Source of the DNA: Flavobacterium quisquiliarum
GTDB taxonomy: Bacteria; Bacteroidota; Bacteroidia; Flavobacteriales; Flavobacteriaceae
DNA length: 64,000 bases
Direction: 5' to 3'
NCBI RefSeq assembly: GCF_019308285.1
Contig: NZ_WWEM01000006.1
Span: 1-64,000 of the forward strand
Every line of letters begins with the position of its first letter. Position 1 is the first letter of the stretch. This document shows, piece by piece, positions 50,983 to 59,741 of this stretch. The notes beneath the pieces are model-generated. The model was not told the origin of the DNA, ran no database searches, and worked only from the letters and a program-made list of their open reading frames with translations. The position numbers were made by a program, and so were the translations under genes.

Positions 50983-52767
50983 TTATTCAAAAATCATCGA
51001 TTTTAGCCTGTTTCGATACGATTCCAGCACATCTGATTTGGTTATAAAACCATAGTACTTCCCGTTTTTAATCACCGGCAGGAAGGCCTTATTGCTTTTT
51101 TCAAATTTATTCATAACGGTCTGCATGCTGTCAAAGAGATCCGCAGTCTGGACTGGCTGTACCATTATATCTTTTACAAGGATATTTTCCGCTTTGATAT
51201 TATCAAAAATTACTTCGCGGATATCATTAAAATACACCAGTCCCTGAAGGTCATTTTCACCGTTTACAACCCCAAAAATAACCTGATCGGAATGTGCCAG
51301 AAGATCGGCAACATTTTCAAGGTTTTGACTGGTTGCTATAGTGAGGTAATCTTTTTTGACAAGATCTTCAATTTCCAGTGTGCACAGAATATTAGTATCC
51401 TTGTTGCCGGTGAAAACATTTCCTTTTTTAGCGAGGTTCTTTACATCCAGGGAGTGCTTTTCAAAACGCTTGGAAACAGCAAAACTCACAGAGGCTACAA
51501 TCATAAGGGGAATCATCAGATCATATCCTCCTGTTATCTCTGCAATAAGAAAAATAGCCGTTAGCGGCGCATGAAACAGGCCGCTGAGGATCCCTGCCAT
51601 GCCCACGAGCGTGAAATTGCTGACGGGAAGATCAGTAAGTCCCGTGAGATTTAAAAATTTGGAAAAGAAATATCCGGCATAAGAGCCCAAAAAAAGCGAA
51701 GGGGCAAAATTACCGCCGTTACCGCCGCTTCCCAAGGTAATTCCCGAAGCAAATGCCTTGAGCATCATAGAAAACCCTACAAAGGCCAGCAGTACCCAGC
51801 TGTTGTCGGCATAATCCCCAAATAGCGTATTTTCAAGCAATTTTCCGGGCTCTTTGTCGGCAAGGGTTTTAATGCTTTCGTATCCTTCGCCAAAAAGCGT
51901 AGGGAAAATAAAGATCATCAGTCCTAAAATGCAGGCCCCGATTAGCGCTTTTTTATAGATGCCAAATTTTAAATGGGCAAAATAGTGCTCGGTTTTTAAA
52001 AATTTCCGGGCATAAAAAACGGCAATAAAACCCGTGAAAAGTCCCATTAAAACGTAAAAGGGAATATTATGGTAATCGAAAGTCTGTTTTTCCCTGAAGG
52101 TCAGCAGTACATTCTCATTAAGCACTATGGTGGAAACCAGTGTTCCGGTGGCAGCTGCAATCATAATAGGGGTAAAGGCCGAAATAGTCACATCCACCAG
52201 CAGCACCTCGATGGCAAAGAGCACCCCGGCAATCGGCGCATTAAAGGCGGCCGCTATACCGGCGGCAACCCCGCAGCCAATGAGCAGTGTGCGTTCCTGA
52301 TAGCTTAACTTGAACTGCTGGGCAAAATTGGAGCCAAAAGCGGCGCCTGTGATCACAATGGGGCTTTCCAGTCCTGCAGATCCTCCAAGCCCTACGGTGA
52401 GCGAGCTGGTGATAATCTGGGCATACATCTGCTTTTTGGGAATAATACTGGCTTTTCTGGCCACAATATATAAAATCTGTGAAGTCCCTTTCTCCAGGGT
52501 GCCTCCCAGTACTCTTTTCACCACAAAAACAGTTAAAAGAATACCTATAACTGGCAGGATGCTGTTTATAAAACTCAGCTTTAAGGTGCTGTTGATGTAA
52601 GTGGCAAAAGAATAGACCCAGTGCGCGAAGGCTTTTAAGAAAATTACGGCAAAGGCGGAAATAATTCCGATAAGGACACTGGAGAGAAAAATAAACTGTT
52701 TTTTGGTTAATTTTTCCTGTCCCCAGATCAGCAGGTTCTTTGCCTTTAGGAGTTGTTTTTTGAACAT
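50983..52767 (-). CDS. CLC-family chloride channel/transporter with CBS pair
   Basis: A 594-residue CLC protein. The membrane domain (about 1-430) has GGSAGLESPIVITGAAFGS in place of GREGP; the gating Glu is kept (GLESP) but the preceding Arg and following Gly are changed. GSGGNGGNFAPSLFLGSYAG is the third ion-binding motif. The classic GSGIP motif is replaced by GGTLEKGTSQ. Two CBS domains fill about 455-594 (DLVKKDYLTIATSQNLENVADLL, then DIMVQPVQTADLFDSMQTVMNKF). It moves chloride, as a channel or Cl-/H+ exchanger. Confidence 0.92.
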   Translation of the reverse strand: MFKKQLLKAKNLLIWGQEKLTKKQFIFLSSVLIGIISAFAVIFLKAFAHWVYSFATYINSTLKLSFINSILPVIGILLTVFVVKRVLGGTLEKGTSQILYIVARKASIIPKKQMYAQIITSSLTVGLGGSAGLESPIVITGAAFGSNFAQQFKLSYQERTLLIGCGVAAGIAAAFNAPIAGVLFAIEVLLVDVTISAFTPIMIAAATGTLVSTIVLNENVLLTFREKQTFDYHNIPFYVLMGLFTGFIAVFYARKFLKTEHYFAHLKFGIYKKALIGACILGLMIFIFPTLFGEGYESIKTLADKEPGKLLENTLFGDYADNSWVLLAFVGFSMMLKAFASGITLGSGGNGGNFAPSLFLGSYAGYFFSKFLNLTGLTDLPVSNFTLVGMAGILSGLFHAPLTAIFLIAEITGGYDLMIPLMIVASVSFAVSKRFEKHSLDVKNLAKKGNVFTGNKDTNILCTLEIEDLVKKDYLTIATSQNLENVADLLAHSDQVIFGVVNGENDLQGLVYFNDIREVIFDNIKAENILVKDIMVQPVQTADLFDSMQTVMNKFEKSNKAFLPVIKNGKYYGFITKSDVLESYRNRLKSMIFE

Positions 52768-52891
52768 TTTACTAAATTGTAGTGTAGAATCACAAAGTTA
52801 CCTCTTCAAAGGTGTTAACGGGAAAAATGAAACGTTAATGTAATGCTAATTTTAAAGGCAGGGTTTACGGCGCGAGATAATTTGACTGCCA

Positions 52892-53311
52892 TTACCGCTT
52901 GTTTAAAATTTTTCCCGATACGGTAAGCTCTATGTAAAGAAGCAGGCAGATGATTGCTGTTTCAGCTGAGAAGTACATCAGATCAAGAATTGTAAGCTTG
53001 TTGTAATGAATAAATAAAAAGGCAATGGTCAGCGCGCAGTACAGTAAATTGGCAAAACTTATTAGTCTGATGTAAAGCGCCCATTTTGCTTTTAAAAATA
53101 AAAAGCAGGCAGCCGAGTAAAAGCAGAAACAAGCTGCGATTGAGAAGAGTAAATTGAGTGTTGTCTTGGGCATGCCAATATAGGGGCTTAGATTTGAAAG
53201 CACTCCACAAAGCAGTACAGCGGTTAGCAGAGCCCCCACAGAGTCAATTAAGAAAAGTCTTCTTGGATTCTTTGCCAGATGACGGGTTAATTTTTCAAAA
53301 ATTCTATTCAT
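52892..53311 (-). CDS. four-helix membrane protein of unknown function
   Basis: A 139-residue protein with four hydrophobic segments (LIDSVGALLTAVLLCGVLSNL, TLNLLFSIAACFCFYSAACFLFL, LISFANLLYCALTIAFLFI, LMYFSAETAIICLLLYIELTV). A basic N-terminus (KLTRHLAKNPRR) suggests the inside end. It is cysteine-rich within the membrane helices. The family is not recognised by name. It lies upstream of the CLC gene on the same strand, about 120 bases away, and is not clearly part of an operon. Confidence 0.7.
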   Translation of the reverse strand: MNRIFEKLTRHLAKNPRRLFLIDSVGALLTAVLLCGVLSNLSPYIGMPKTTLNLLFSIAACFCFYSAACFLFLKAKWALYIRLISFANLLYCALTIAFLFIHYNKLTILDLMYFSAETAIICLLLYIELTVSGKILNKR

Positions 53312-53417
53312 TTTCTATTGCTGTTCGCTGATTTAAAGGTAACGGTTTTTTATCAGAGATTCTTATCTGTTCTTTTTGTACCAGGACAATTTCATTTTGC
53401 TGCTGTGATGTTATTCA

Positions 53418-53452
53418 AACACAAAGCCCAATTGGATTGGGCTTTGTGTTTT
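53418..53452 (-). terminator. terminator of the ApbE/DUF3570 operon
   Basis: AAACACAAAGCCCAAT and ATTGGGCTTTGTGTTT form a perfect 16-base stem with a TGG loop, 13 bases past the DUF3570 stop codon; A and T runs lie on both sides. Confidence 0.92.
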
Positions 53453-53465
53453 TAAATAATTAATT

Positions 53466-54650
53466 CTATTTGTATTTGATGTTAATACTGATAATGTCCG
53501 AAGTCATATTGGTAGTTCTTGTATAATGACCATAACGAATCTCTAAAGTATTCCAGTGTTTGAGTCCGAAGATTCCGTTTAATGGAGTGAATTTCATTCC
53601 CATCCCAAAGAAACTGCTGTCAAACTTAGACAAATCATAGTTGCTGGTGTAATATTCATCAGCTGCTGTATGTTCGCCATACGGTTTAAAATACTTCGTG
53701 CCAGTTTGGGTATAATATCTGTAAAACGGGCTCATTGAAAATGCCTGGGTTAATTTCACCGGAATTTCAAGATCGGCAGTATGTGCTCTGAGACTCCAGT
53801 CATCGGTATAATATCTGTAATAGGCGCGAATAATTACATTGTCTCCTAAGAAATAACTGGCCCTGATCCCCAGTGGAATTTTAAGTCTGGTATCGGGCAT
53901 TTTTTCCTGATGAACAGAACCGTCTGCAAAATAAACCCTGTGAAACGGAAGGCTTAAATATCCGTTTTGGCTGATAACGTCACCTACAAGCATGACCTGC
54001 AGATTTTTGTTTACTACCTGAGAATAACTCAAAGTTCCTGCAAAAGTATTTCGGTTCGCGCTTCCGTAGCCTTCGCCTCCCGAAGTGCGAAGCTCAACAG
54101 GTTCAATCAGTTTTAACTGATCGAGAAAGGTTTGAAATTTGGCCGTGAATTCACCATTTCTGTCTTTTGTTTTTTGGGAGAAGCTGATATTGCCTCCAAA
54201 CGACTGATAATCAAATTCGGTCGATGATGAAACGCCAATACCCAATGTTCTTCCTTTCTCTTCATTTTCTCTTAGATAAGTTAGAGAAGGGTAGAAGCGG
54301 TTGTCTGAAGAAGATGCAGATGAATTGGCACTTAAATCAATCATATCTGATGAGGCAGAGGTATAGTGGTCAATACCGGCTTCAATATCAAAAGTATGCT
54401 TGATTCCGGTTTCTCCGTATTTTACCAGTTTAACATCGATCGTGTTGGCAATGTCGGTTAAATGTTCAGAACCAATTCCCCCGGTAACGGCTGAATTGTT
54501 TCCGTCCTGCTTGTAATAGCTGGAAACCAGATTTACCTCCTCTAGTTTTAATTTTTTGCTTTTGTAAGCTGTGGAATCTGTAGGAACATTTTGTGCTCTT
54601 GTCTGAAATAATGCCAGTAAGGCAAATCCTGTAATGAATATTCTTTTCAT
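53466..54650 (-). CDS. DUF3570 outer membrane protein
   Basis: A 394-residue exported protein (signal MKRIFITGFALLALFQTRAQ). Long runs of amphipathic strands ending in aromatic residues (NMTSDIISINIKYK) indicate a beta-barrel. The body (DIEAGIDHYTSASSDMIDLSANSSASSSDNRFYPSLTYL and IRAYYRYYTDDWSLRAHTADLEIPVKL) fits the DUF3570 family. It is the last gene of a four-gene unit with thioredoxin, ApbE and DUF4266, a combination I know from other Bacteroidota and Proteobacteria. Function unknown; possibly the outer membrane part of an exported redox system. Confidence 0.87.
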   Translation of the reverse strand: MKRIFITGFALLALFQTRAQNVPTDSTAYKSKKLKLEEVNLVSSYYKQDGNNSAVTGGIGSEHLTDIANTIDVKLVKYGETGIKHTFDIEAGIDHYTSASSDMIDLSANSSASSSDNRFYPSLTYLRENEEKGRTLGIGVSSSTEFDYQSFGGNISFSQKTKDRNGEFTAKFQTFLDQLKLIEPVELRTSGGEGYGSANRNTFAGTLSYSQVVNKNLQVMLVGDVISQNGYLSLPFHRVYFADGSVHQEKMPDTRLKIPLGIRASYFLGDNVIIRAYYRYYTDDWSLRAHTADLEIPVKLTQAFSMSPFYRYYTQTGTKYFKPYGEHTAADEYYTSNYDLSKFDSSFFGMGMKFTPLNGIFGLKHWNTLEIRYGHYTRTTNMTSDIISINIKYK

Positions 54651-54667
54651 TTTTTATAGTATGAAAA

Positions 54668-54901
54668 TTAGTTACAACCGCAGCCGCCGCCGCTTTTTCC
54701 TGAATTTGCCCCGGAAGCTCCTTCACGGTAGGATTGGAAACTGAGTTCTGTCTTTTCTATTTTCCTGTTGGAAAGGACCATTTCAGAATCGTTGATTTTT
54801 CCTTTCTGGTATTCTTTTACCGATGTGCAGGAGGTGAACAGAATGCCCGTAAAAGCAATGCTGCATAACAGTACTAGCGCTTTTTGTTTTGGCTTTTTCA
54901 T
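54668..54901 (-). CDS. DUF4266 lipoprotein ending in CGCN
   Basis: A 77-residue lipoprotein (FTGILFTSC, lipid cysteine at about 25). It ends GASGANSGKSGGGCGCN: a glycine/serine stretch capped by Cys-Gly-Cys-Asn at the very C-terminus, the hallmark of DUF4266. The CxC end could bind a metal or carry a disulfide, and it is a plausible partner of the thioredoxin-like protein or target of ApbE; neither is shown. It overlaps the ApbE gene by 4 bases and lies 17 before DUF3570. Confidence 0.87.
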   Translation of the reverse strand: MKKPKQKALVLLCSIAFTGILFTSCTSVKEYQKGKINDSEMVLSNRKIEKTELSFQSYREGASGANSGKSGGGCGCN

Positions 54902-55848
54902 TTCAGGTTAATGTTTTTAGAAGTGTAAATTTTATTGTTGTCGTCGATGATAATACAATATAGATCTGCTATCTGATCTATTAAAAACAAGCCTGCTTTA
55001 ATACCCATAACCGCTATTGGAGTGGCCATTGCATCTGCAAATTCTGCGTTTCCGCTAATAATGGTCACGCTTTTTATTCCGGTTATCGGAAGTCCTGTTT
55101 TTGGGTCAATGGTATGCGAATATTTTTTGCCGTTAATGGTTACAAACTTTTCATAATTTCCAGAGGTCGCCACTGCTTTATTGGAAATTTCCATATAAGA
55201 GAATGCTGCATTTGGAGCATCAGGATCTGCTACGCCAATTGTCCATTTTCTGCCGTCTGGCTGTAATCCCCAGGCCGAAAGATCTCCGCTGGCATTAATA
55301 ATTCCGCTTTCAACATTATGATTTAAAAGAATCTGCTTTGCCATTTCTGCGGCATATCCTTTTCCGATACCGCCAAAACCAATTCGCATTTCTTTTTGTT
55401 TTAAATATACGGTTGTGTTTTCCTGATCTAAAATGATATTTCTGTAATCAATAAGATGTACCATTTTGAGTGCCGTTTCGGCATCTGGTAATTGGGTCAT
55501 TGCTTTATCAAAATTCCATAGACTTTTGTCGATACTTCCATAAGAAATATCAAAAGCTCCTTGTGTAATTTTAGAAATTCCAATACATCTTTCGATAAGA
55601 TTAAAAACTTCTAAATCTACTTTAACAGGCTTAATTCCTGCATTTTCGTTAATCAGGTTGGTTTGGCTGTCGGCTTTATAAGTAGTCAAAAGTTTTTCGA
55701 TGCGTCTTATTTCCTCAATGGCAAGGTTAATACTCTTATTTCCAATATGCTCATTTTCTGCCACAACAGTAATAGTAAAGTTGTTTCCCATGAGTTTTAG
55801 GGACTCGGAATACTTCTGTTTTTTCAGTATGTTACTTTTTGCTATCAC
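54898..55848 (-). CDS. apbE: FAD:protein FMN transferase
   Basis: ApbE covalently attaches FMN to threonine or serine of exported flavoproteins, using FAD. It has 316 residues. Motifs are GGIGKGYAAEMAKQIL, GIINASGDLSAWG, the YSHTIDPKTGLPITG stretch and FADAMATPIAVMG (the Mg-binding D-A-T group). No typical lipoprotein signal or long hydrophobic start is seen, so export is uncertain from this start; the 17-base overlap with the thioredoxin gene suggests coupled translation. No protein with a standard FMN attachment motif is encoded nearby. Confidence 0.92.
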   Translation of the reverse strand: MIAKSNILKKQKYSESLKLMGNNFTITVVAENEHIGNKSINLAIEEIRRIEKLLTTYKADSQTNLINENAGIKPVKVDLEVFNLIERCIGISKITQGAFDISYGSIDKSLWNFDKAMTQLPDAETALKMVHLIDYRNIILDQENTTVYLKQKEMRIGFGGIGKGYAAEMAKQILLNHNVESGIINASGDLSAWGLQPDGRKWTIGVADPDAPNAAFSYMEISNKAVATSGNYEKFVTINGKKYSHTIDPKTGLPITGIKSVTIISGNAEFADAMATPIAVMGIKAGLFLIDQIADLYCIIIDDNNKIYTSKNINLK

Positions 55849-56266
55849 AGATTGCTTTTATTTCGGCTGTCCACTGCTCAGGAGTAGTTTCTGGTTTTCC
55901 GTGCCAGGTTTTAAGAACTTTTCCATCAGCATCAAGAAGCAGGGTTAGAGGGAAACTTCCTTCTTTATTGTAAATTTCGGCTAAATCCTCGTTTCGCTTT
56001 ACTTGCTGGGGAGTTCCAATGTTTTTCTTCTTTCGTGGAAAATCAGCATTAACCAGTACCAGATTCTCGTTGGCCATCTCTGTGAATGTTTGATTTTCAA
56101 GATAGTCTCTGCGCGTCACGATACAAGGCCCGCACCAGTCTGAACCGGAAAAGTTGAGTAGAATTAATTCGTGCTTTTCCTTTGCCACTTTTTTGGCATT
56201 AGTAAAGTCAGGTTCCCAGTTGATGGGAAGTACTGTCATTAAAAGGAACATTGTAATTAGTTTCAT
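55832..56266 (-). CDS. thioredoxin-family exported protein
   Basis: A 144-residue protein with a short signal-like start (MKLITMFLLMTVLPIN) and a thioredoxin fold: ELILLNFSGSDWCGPCIVTRRDYL, redox pair CGPC at about 44-47, and the cis-Pro region GSFPLTLLLDADGKVLKTWHGKP. It is the first gene of the operon with ApbE, DUF4266 and DUF3570. It probably keeps cysteines of DUF4266 or another exported partner reduced; inference from order only. Confidence 0.88.
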   Translation of the reverse strand: MKLITMFLLMTVLPINWEPDFTNAKKVAKEKHELILLNFSGSDWCGPCIVTRRDYLENQTFTEMANENLVLVNADFPRKKKNIGTPQQVKRNEDLAEIYNKEGSFPLTLLLDADGKVLKTWHGKPETTPEQWTAEIKAICDSKK

Positions 56267-56371
56267 TTTGCGGAGTTGTTTTAAGTATATACGAAATAAC
56301 GAATTGTTGGGTATCTTATTTTTTTTGCTTGCTTAAGATTCGATTAAATTTTAAATCAAAAAAACTATTCC

Positions 56372-57061
56372 CTAAGCAGTCTGAACACCAAAAATATAAC
56401 CCACGAGTGCTGACATTACCATGGCAAAAGTACCCCAGATACAGATACGTAATACCGCTTTTAAAGTATGTGATCCGCCAGCTTTTGCTGCCAGTATTCC
56501 TGATAATGCCAAAAAGAGTATGGAGAAGCCATATTGATAAAAAACCATTTCTTTGATAGGAGCAAAAATAGCCACCAAAAGCGGCAATAAACCACCAATA
56601 ATAAAGGATATGGCCGATGCAAAAGCTGCAGTTAAAGGATTGGCCTGTGTGATTTCATTGATTCCCAGTTCATCCCGGGCATGGGCTTCAAGGGCATCAT
56701 GAGCCGTTAATTCGACAGCAACCTGCCTGGCCAGTTCTTTATTTAATCCTCTTTGAATGTAAATATCGGTGAGTTCTTCCAGTTCTTCTTCGGGCAGCGT
56801 TTCAAGAGCGATTTTTTCTCTTTTCAAATCTGCAGTTTCTACATCAGACTGGGAACTTACCGATACATATTCGCCTGCCGCCATAGAAAGCGCACCTGCT
56901 ACTAAACCTGCTACGGCCGCAAGCAAAATAGGTTCTCTGGTTATACTCGCCGCCGCAACACCAATCGCTAAACTAGTGGTCGATAAAATTCCGTCGTTTG
57001 CCCCCAGAACTGCTGCCCTGAGCCACCCGCTTCTATTGATATAATGATTTTCAACGTGCAT
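56372..57061 (-). CDS. VIT1/CCC1-family metal transporter
   Basis: A 229-residue membrane protein of the VIT1/CCC1 family that moves iron or manganese. The first two helices have LRAAVLGANDGILSTTSLAIGVAAA and VAGLVAGALSMAAGEYVSVSSQSD, with the conserved DG and EY residues. A cytoplasmic helical hairpin follows (about 72-140, rich in Glu: LPEEELEELTDIYIQRG), then three more helices. This Glu-rich loop is the metal-collecting region in this family. It is monocistronic or ends the unit with the gene at 57071. Confidence 0.92.
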   Translation of the reverse strand: MHVENHYINRSGWLRAAVLGANDGILSTTSLAIGVAAASITREPILLAAVAGLVAGALSMAAGEYVSVSSQSDVETADLKREKIALETLPEEELEELTDIYIQRGLNKELARQVAVELTAHDALEAHARDELGINEITQANPLTAAFASAISFIIGGLLPLLVAIFAPIKEMVFYQYGFSILFLALSGILAAKAGGSHTLKAVLRICIWGTFAMVMSALVGYIFGVQTA

Positions 57062-57070
57062 AATTTTAAT

Positions 57071-57469
57071 TTATAGTAGTTTAATCCAATCCGGATCTTC
57101 AGAGGTTTTTGGAACGCCTCCAAAATTAGTTTTTAGAAACTGTCTTATTTGTAATGCTGTTTTTTTTTGTGTAGCACTTTTCCAGTCATTCATATCATAA
57201 ATATGAATCTGCTTTGCATTTGCGTTTGTAACAAATGAAATTCGGTATATTGAATCCTTATATTTTTTTATTTCATTTAACATCTCGCGATTTGGCAGCA
57301 CAACAAGAATATTTTCCCAATCAAGAAAATCCTTAGGGATATCCTCACGGTCTTTTAATCCTAAAAATTCGAAAAAGGCTATTATTTTTTTGTCATTAAG
57401 CTTCTCTATATTTGAATCAACTGATTTTAAGAAGGTATGAAGTTTTGCCTCATCCTGAATTGTATTCAT
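57071..57469 (-). CDS. hypothetical cytoplasmic protein
   Basis: A 132-residue soluble protein with no signal peptide. It has alternating helices and strands (EAKLHTFLKSVDSNIEKLNDKKIIAFFEFLGLKDREDIPKDFL, then ISFVTNANAKQIHIYDMNDW) and ends GGVPKTSEDPDWIKLL. I do not recognise the family. It lies 9 bases upstream of the VIT-type gene on the same strand and is probably co-transcribed with it. Confidence 0.68.
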   Translation of the reverse strand: MNTIQDEAKLHTFLKSVDSNIEKLNDKKIIAFFEFLGLKDREDIPKDFLDWENILVVLPNREMLNEIKKYKDSIYRISFVTNANAKQIHIYDMNDWKSATQKKTALQIRQFLKTNFGGVPKTSEDPDWIKLL

Positions 57470-57606
57470 ATTAAATTTTTTTGTTTTATATCATAAAAAT
57501 TACATCAACACATTGTAAAGTAATGGATTAAGACTTGTAGAATGATTCTGAATTTTATAATACTATTTTAGGTTCGTAAATATTTTATGAAATAATCAGT
57601 TAGCAG

Positions 57607-58044
57607 TTATCTAATTTCAGAATGTCTGATTTCCCCGCCTGTAGTGCCTGTTTGCTGACCAAAGTATAAAACTGTCAGGCAGTACACCACTATAGCCAAT
57701 GCAATATAATTAGCATACAATTTCTTTTTCCAATTGCTCCATAAAGCGGCTATAGAACCTATGCCCAATGCATAGGATAATAAAGCAAATACCTCTGCTT
57801 TTTCTTCATGTTCATGGATTAAACTTTTAGAGATTCCCTCAATTTGTTTTACCACATGCTCGGCGCCTTCGCCTGTTGCTATTGCTGCAAATGCCGTAAT
57901 TGCTCCCAGTATAAAAATACAGTAAGCTGTTCTTTTTACAATTTCAGATTTTACTGCAAATCCGCCTATGAGTATCAATAAACCTACAATGGGTATAATA
58001 ATAGGCAAGTGGTTCAATACTAAGTGATAATGTGCTCCGTTCAT
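57607..58044 (-). CDS. DUF2231-like four-helix membrane protein
   Basis: A 145-residue protein with four hydrophobic segments. The opening MNGAHYHLVLNHLPIIIPIVGLLIL and the closing GQQTGTTGGEIRHSEIR, with histidines near both membrane faces plus EHVVKQ and IHEHEEKAE in the loop, fit the DUF2231-like group, in which histidines may bind heme or metal. The function is unknown. It stands alone among metal-linked genes (VIT upstream, metal-cluster-type orphan next). Confidence 0.75.
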   Translation of the reverse strand: MNGAHYHLVLNHLPIIIPIVGLLILIGGFAVKSEIVKRTAYCIFILGAITAFAAIATGEGAEHVVKQIEGISKSLIHEHEEKAEVFALLSYALGIGSIAALWSNWKKKLYANYIALAIVVYCLTVLYFGQQTGTTGGEIRHSEIR

Positions 58045-58320
58045 AATGTTTTGTTTTAAAGTATTAATTTTCTATTCTTCTTTGTTCTCCATTTTCATCC
58101 AGGCAATGCATTGGCTAAACCCGATTTTGTGCCTGTTGACATTGCTGTTCATAGACCAATCGGGGCAATTATAAAAAGCCCTGCGATGAGTTTATTGCTT
58201 ACACAAAACTCAATTATTTTTAGAAAGCATAAGTTTGTTTTGTTAATCGTCGTTGTAAAAAATAAGCAATAGCAAAACACGCGCCAGTAGACGTGAAATT
58301 TTTAAGCCGATAAAAAACGA

Positions 58321-58701
58321 TTAACAGTCTCTGGGCGGCTGCCAGATAGAGGAAAGGGAAATAGAAGAATAGGTAAATGAATACGTATATAAATTTTGTT
58401 TTTTATACGTAAAATTTACTTTTTGTATGGTTTCGTATTCTTGTATCAACGGGTAAAATACAACAGAACTGATATTGGTGTGTGATTTAAAAGGCAGTTT
58501 CATATCCTTAGCATAATCGGCATCATATACATCTGGTCCCTGATAGTGAATGCATAAAAACTCAAGAATTGTTAAGGCAGGATTTCGTTCTTTATGTTCC
58601 ACATAATGTTCTACCATTACAGGCAGCTTTATAAGCTCTACCAATTGCGTTATAGAAAGCAGGTAGACCGATAAAAATAATATGGAAAGGTGTTTTTTCA
58701 C
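58321..58701 (-). CDS. small exported protein of metal-resistance cluster type
   Basis: A 126-residue exported protein starting with GTG at 58701 (signal KHLSILFLSVYLLSITQL). Features are KLPVMVEHYVEHKERNPALTILEFLCIHYQG, MKLPFKSH and the terminal SIWQPPRDC. I recognise this pattern from small proteins beside copper or cobalt-zinc-cadmium efflux genes in Bacteroidota. Here no efflux genes follow. The His/Glu pairs in VEHYVEHKE could bind metal, which is inference. A TATATTTG box ends four bases before the GTG, so the mRNA may be leaderless. Confidence 0.72.
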   Translation of the reverse strand: MKKHLSILFLSVYLLSITQLVELIKLPVMVEHYVEHKERNPALTILEFLCIHYQGPDVYDADYAKDMKLPFKSHTNISSVVFYPLIQEYETIQKVNFTYKKQNLYTYSFTYSSISLSSIWQPPRDC

Positions 58702-59063
58702 AATTCAAATATAGCTAATAATCCTGTAATATTTTCAGGTAACTACTTGTTTAGAAATGTTGTAAATAGTTAAGTCTTGCCAAAATACTTTTAAGTTTTA
58801 CCTGCAAAAAGATAAAAGGCTGTTTAAAAACAAAGGACGATAAAGCTATTACTGGAAGTTTATTCCTACTGACTAGAATGGTTCTAAATGTTAAATTTGA
58901 TTGTTTTTTTTCTTGAATTCACACTAAATTAGCCATTGCATAAAAGCCACTGTTAAAAAAACGCCTTATTTTTTATTTATCAGCTGTTAATAGGATTACA
59001 TGTCCAATTGTAGAGCATTACCAATAAACTTATCCTGTAGTAATTTAATTAGAAATATTATCC
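58702..59063. other. 362-base divergent intergenic region
   Basis: AT-rich spacer with the -7 box TATATTTG (minus strand, 58706-58713) for the left gene. I see no gene, no repeat of note and no clear promoter for the right gene. Confidence 0.5.
58706..58713 (-). promoter_or_regulatory. -7 box ending four bases before a GTG start
   Basis: TATATTTG then AATT then GTG on the minus strand, the same spacing as at pyrE and the helicase gene. Confidence 0.6.
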
Positions 59064-59495
59064 ATGTATACAATAAATACGCAGCTGGCCTATTTTAAAT
59101 ACAACTTAGATTCTAAAAAGTTAATTGTAAATATTAAATGGTTTAAACTTGATAAGTTTAGCAATTTAAATTTACAAGCGCTTTCTTTTAACAAATCAGA
59201 TCTTGAACTTTTTAAGAGTTTTATAGCTAAAAATAAACCTAACTTTCCCGGTTCTTGTTTTGTTGAGCAAACCACAAAAGAAGGATTTGATATGTTGATC
59301 AATAATGAATTATCTCAAAGTGCATTGCCCTATTATCTCATTTTATCCAAAAATCCAAAGTTAAATTTGGGCAATTCGATTTATCAGACTGAAATGATAA
59401 TCTTGATGAATGAAAATTATCAATTCACTATTAATTATACTTTGGATTTTGACGTAATAGGTAAAATTGAAGTTTACAAACAGGTGAAAGAATAG
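59064..59495 (+). CDS. hypothetical protein
   Basis: A 143-residue soluble protein, no signal peptide, with a strand-rich plan (LAYFKYNLDSKKLIVNIKWFKL, then QTEMIILMNENYQFTINYTLDFDVIGKIEVYKQ) and one cysteine. I do not recognise the family. The ATG follows an AT-rich region without a clear promoter. It is convergent with the response regulator gene and has no co-directional neighbour. Confidence 0.6.
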   Translation: MYTINTQLAYFKYNLDSKKLIVNIKWFKLDKFSNLNLQALSFNKSDLELFKSFIAKNKPNFPGSCFVEQTTKEGFDMLINNELSQSALPYYLILSKNPKLNLGNSIYQTEMIILMNENYQFTINYTLDFDVIGKIEVYKQVKE

Positions 59496-59741
59496 AAAAT
59501 AAATTAAATCAATTTACGGTTTAAATTATCGAAAATTTTTATGTTACATCATACAAAGCATCAAAATCTCCCGGTCTATTATCGATAAACGAAAACGGTG
59601 TCTTGAAATTCTTCAGAAACTGAAAGGAGAGCAAAGTTAACCAGATTCTAATTTTCAGTGGTCTTATTCCGAAAATTGGTGTGGCCATTCAGTTGACAAC
59701 TGTTTGTTAATTGTCCTAATTTTTCCACATTTAGAATAAAA

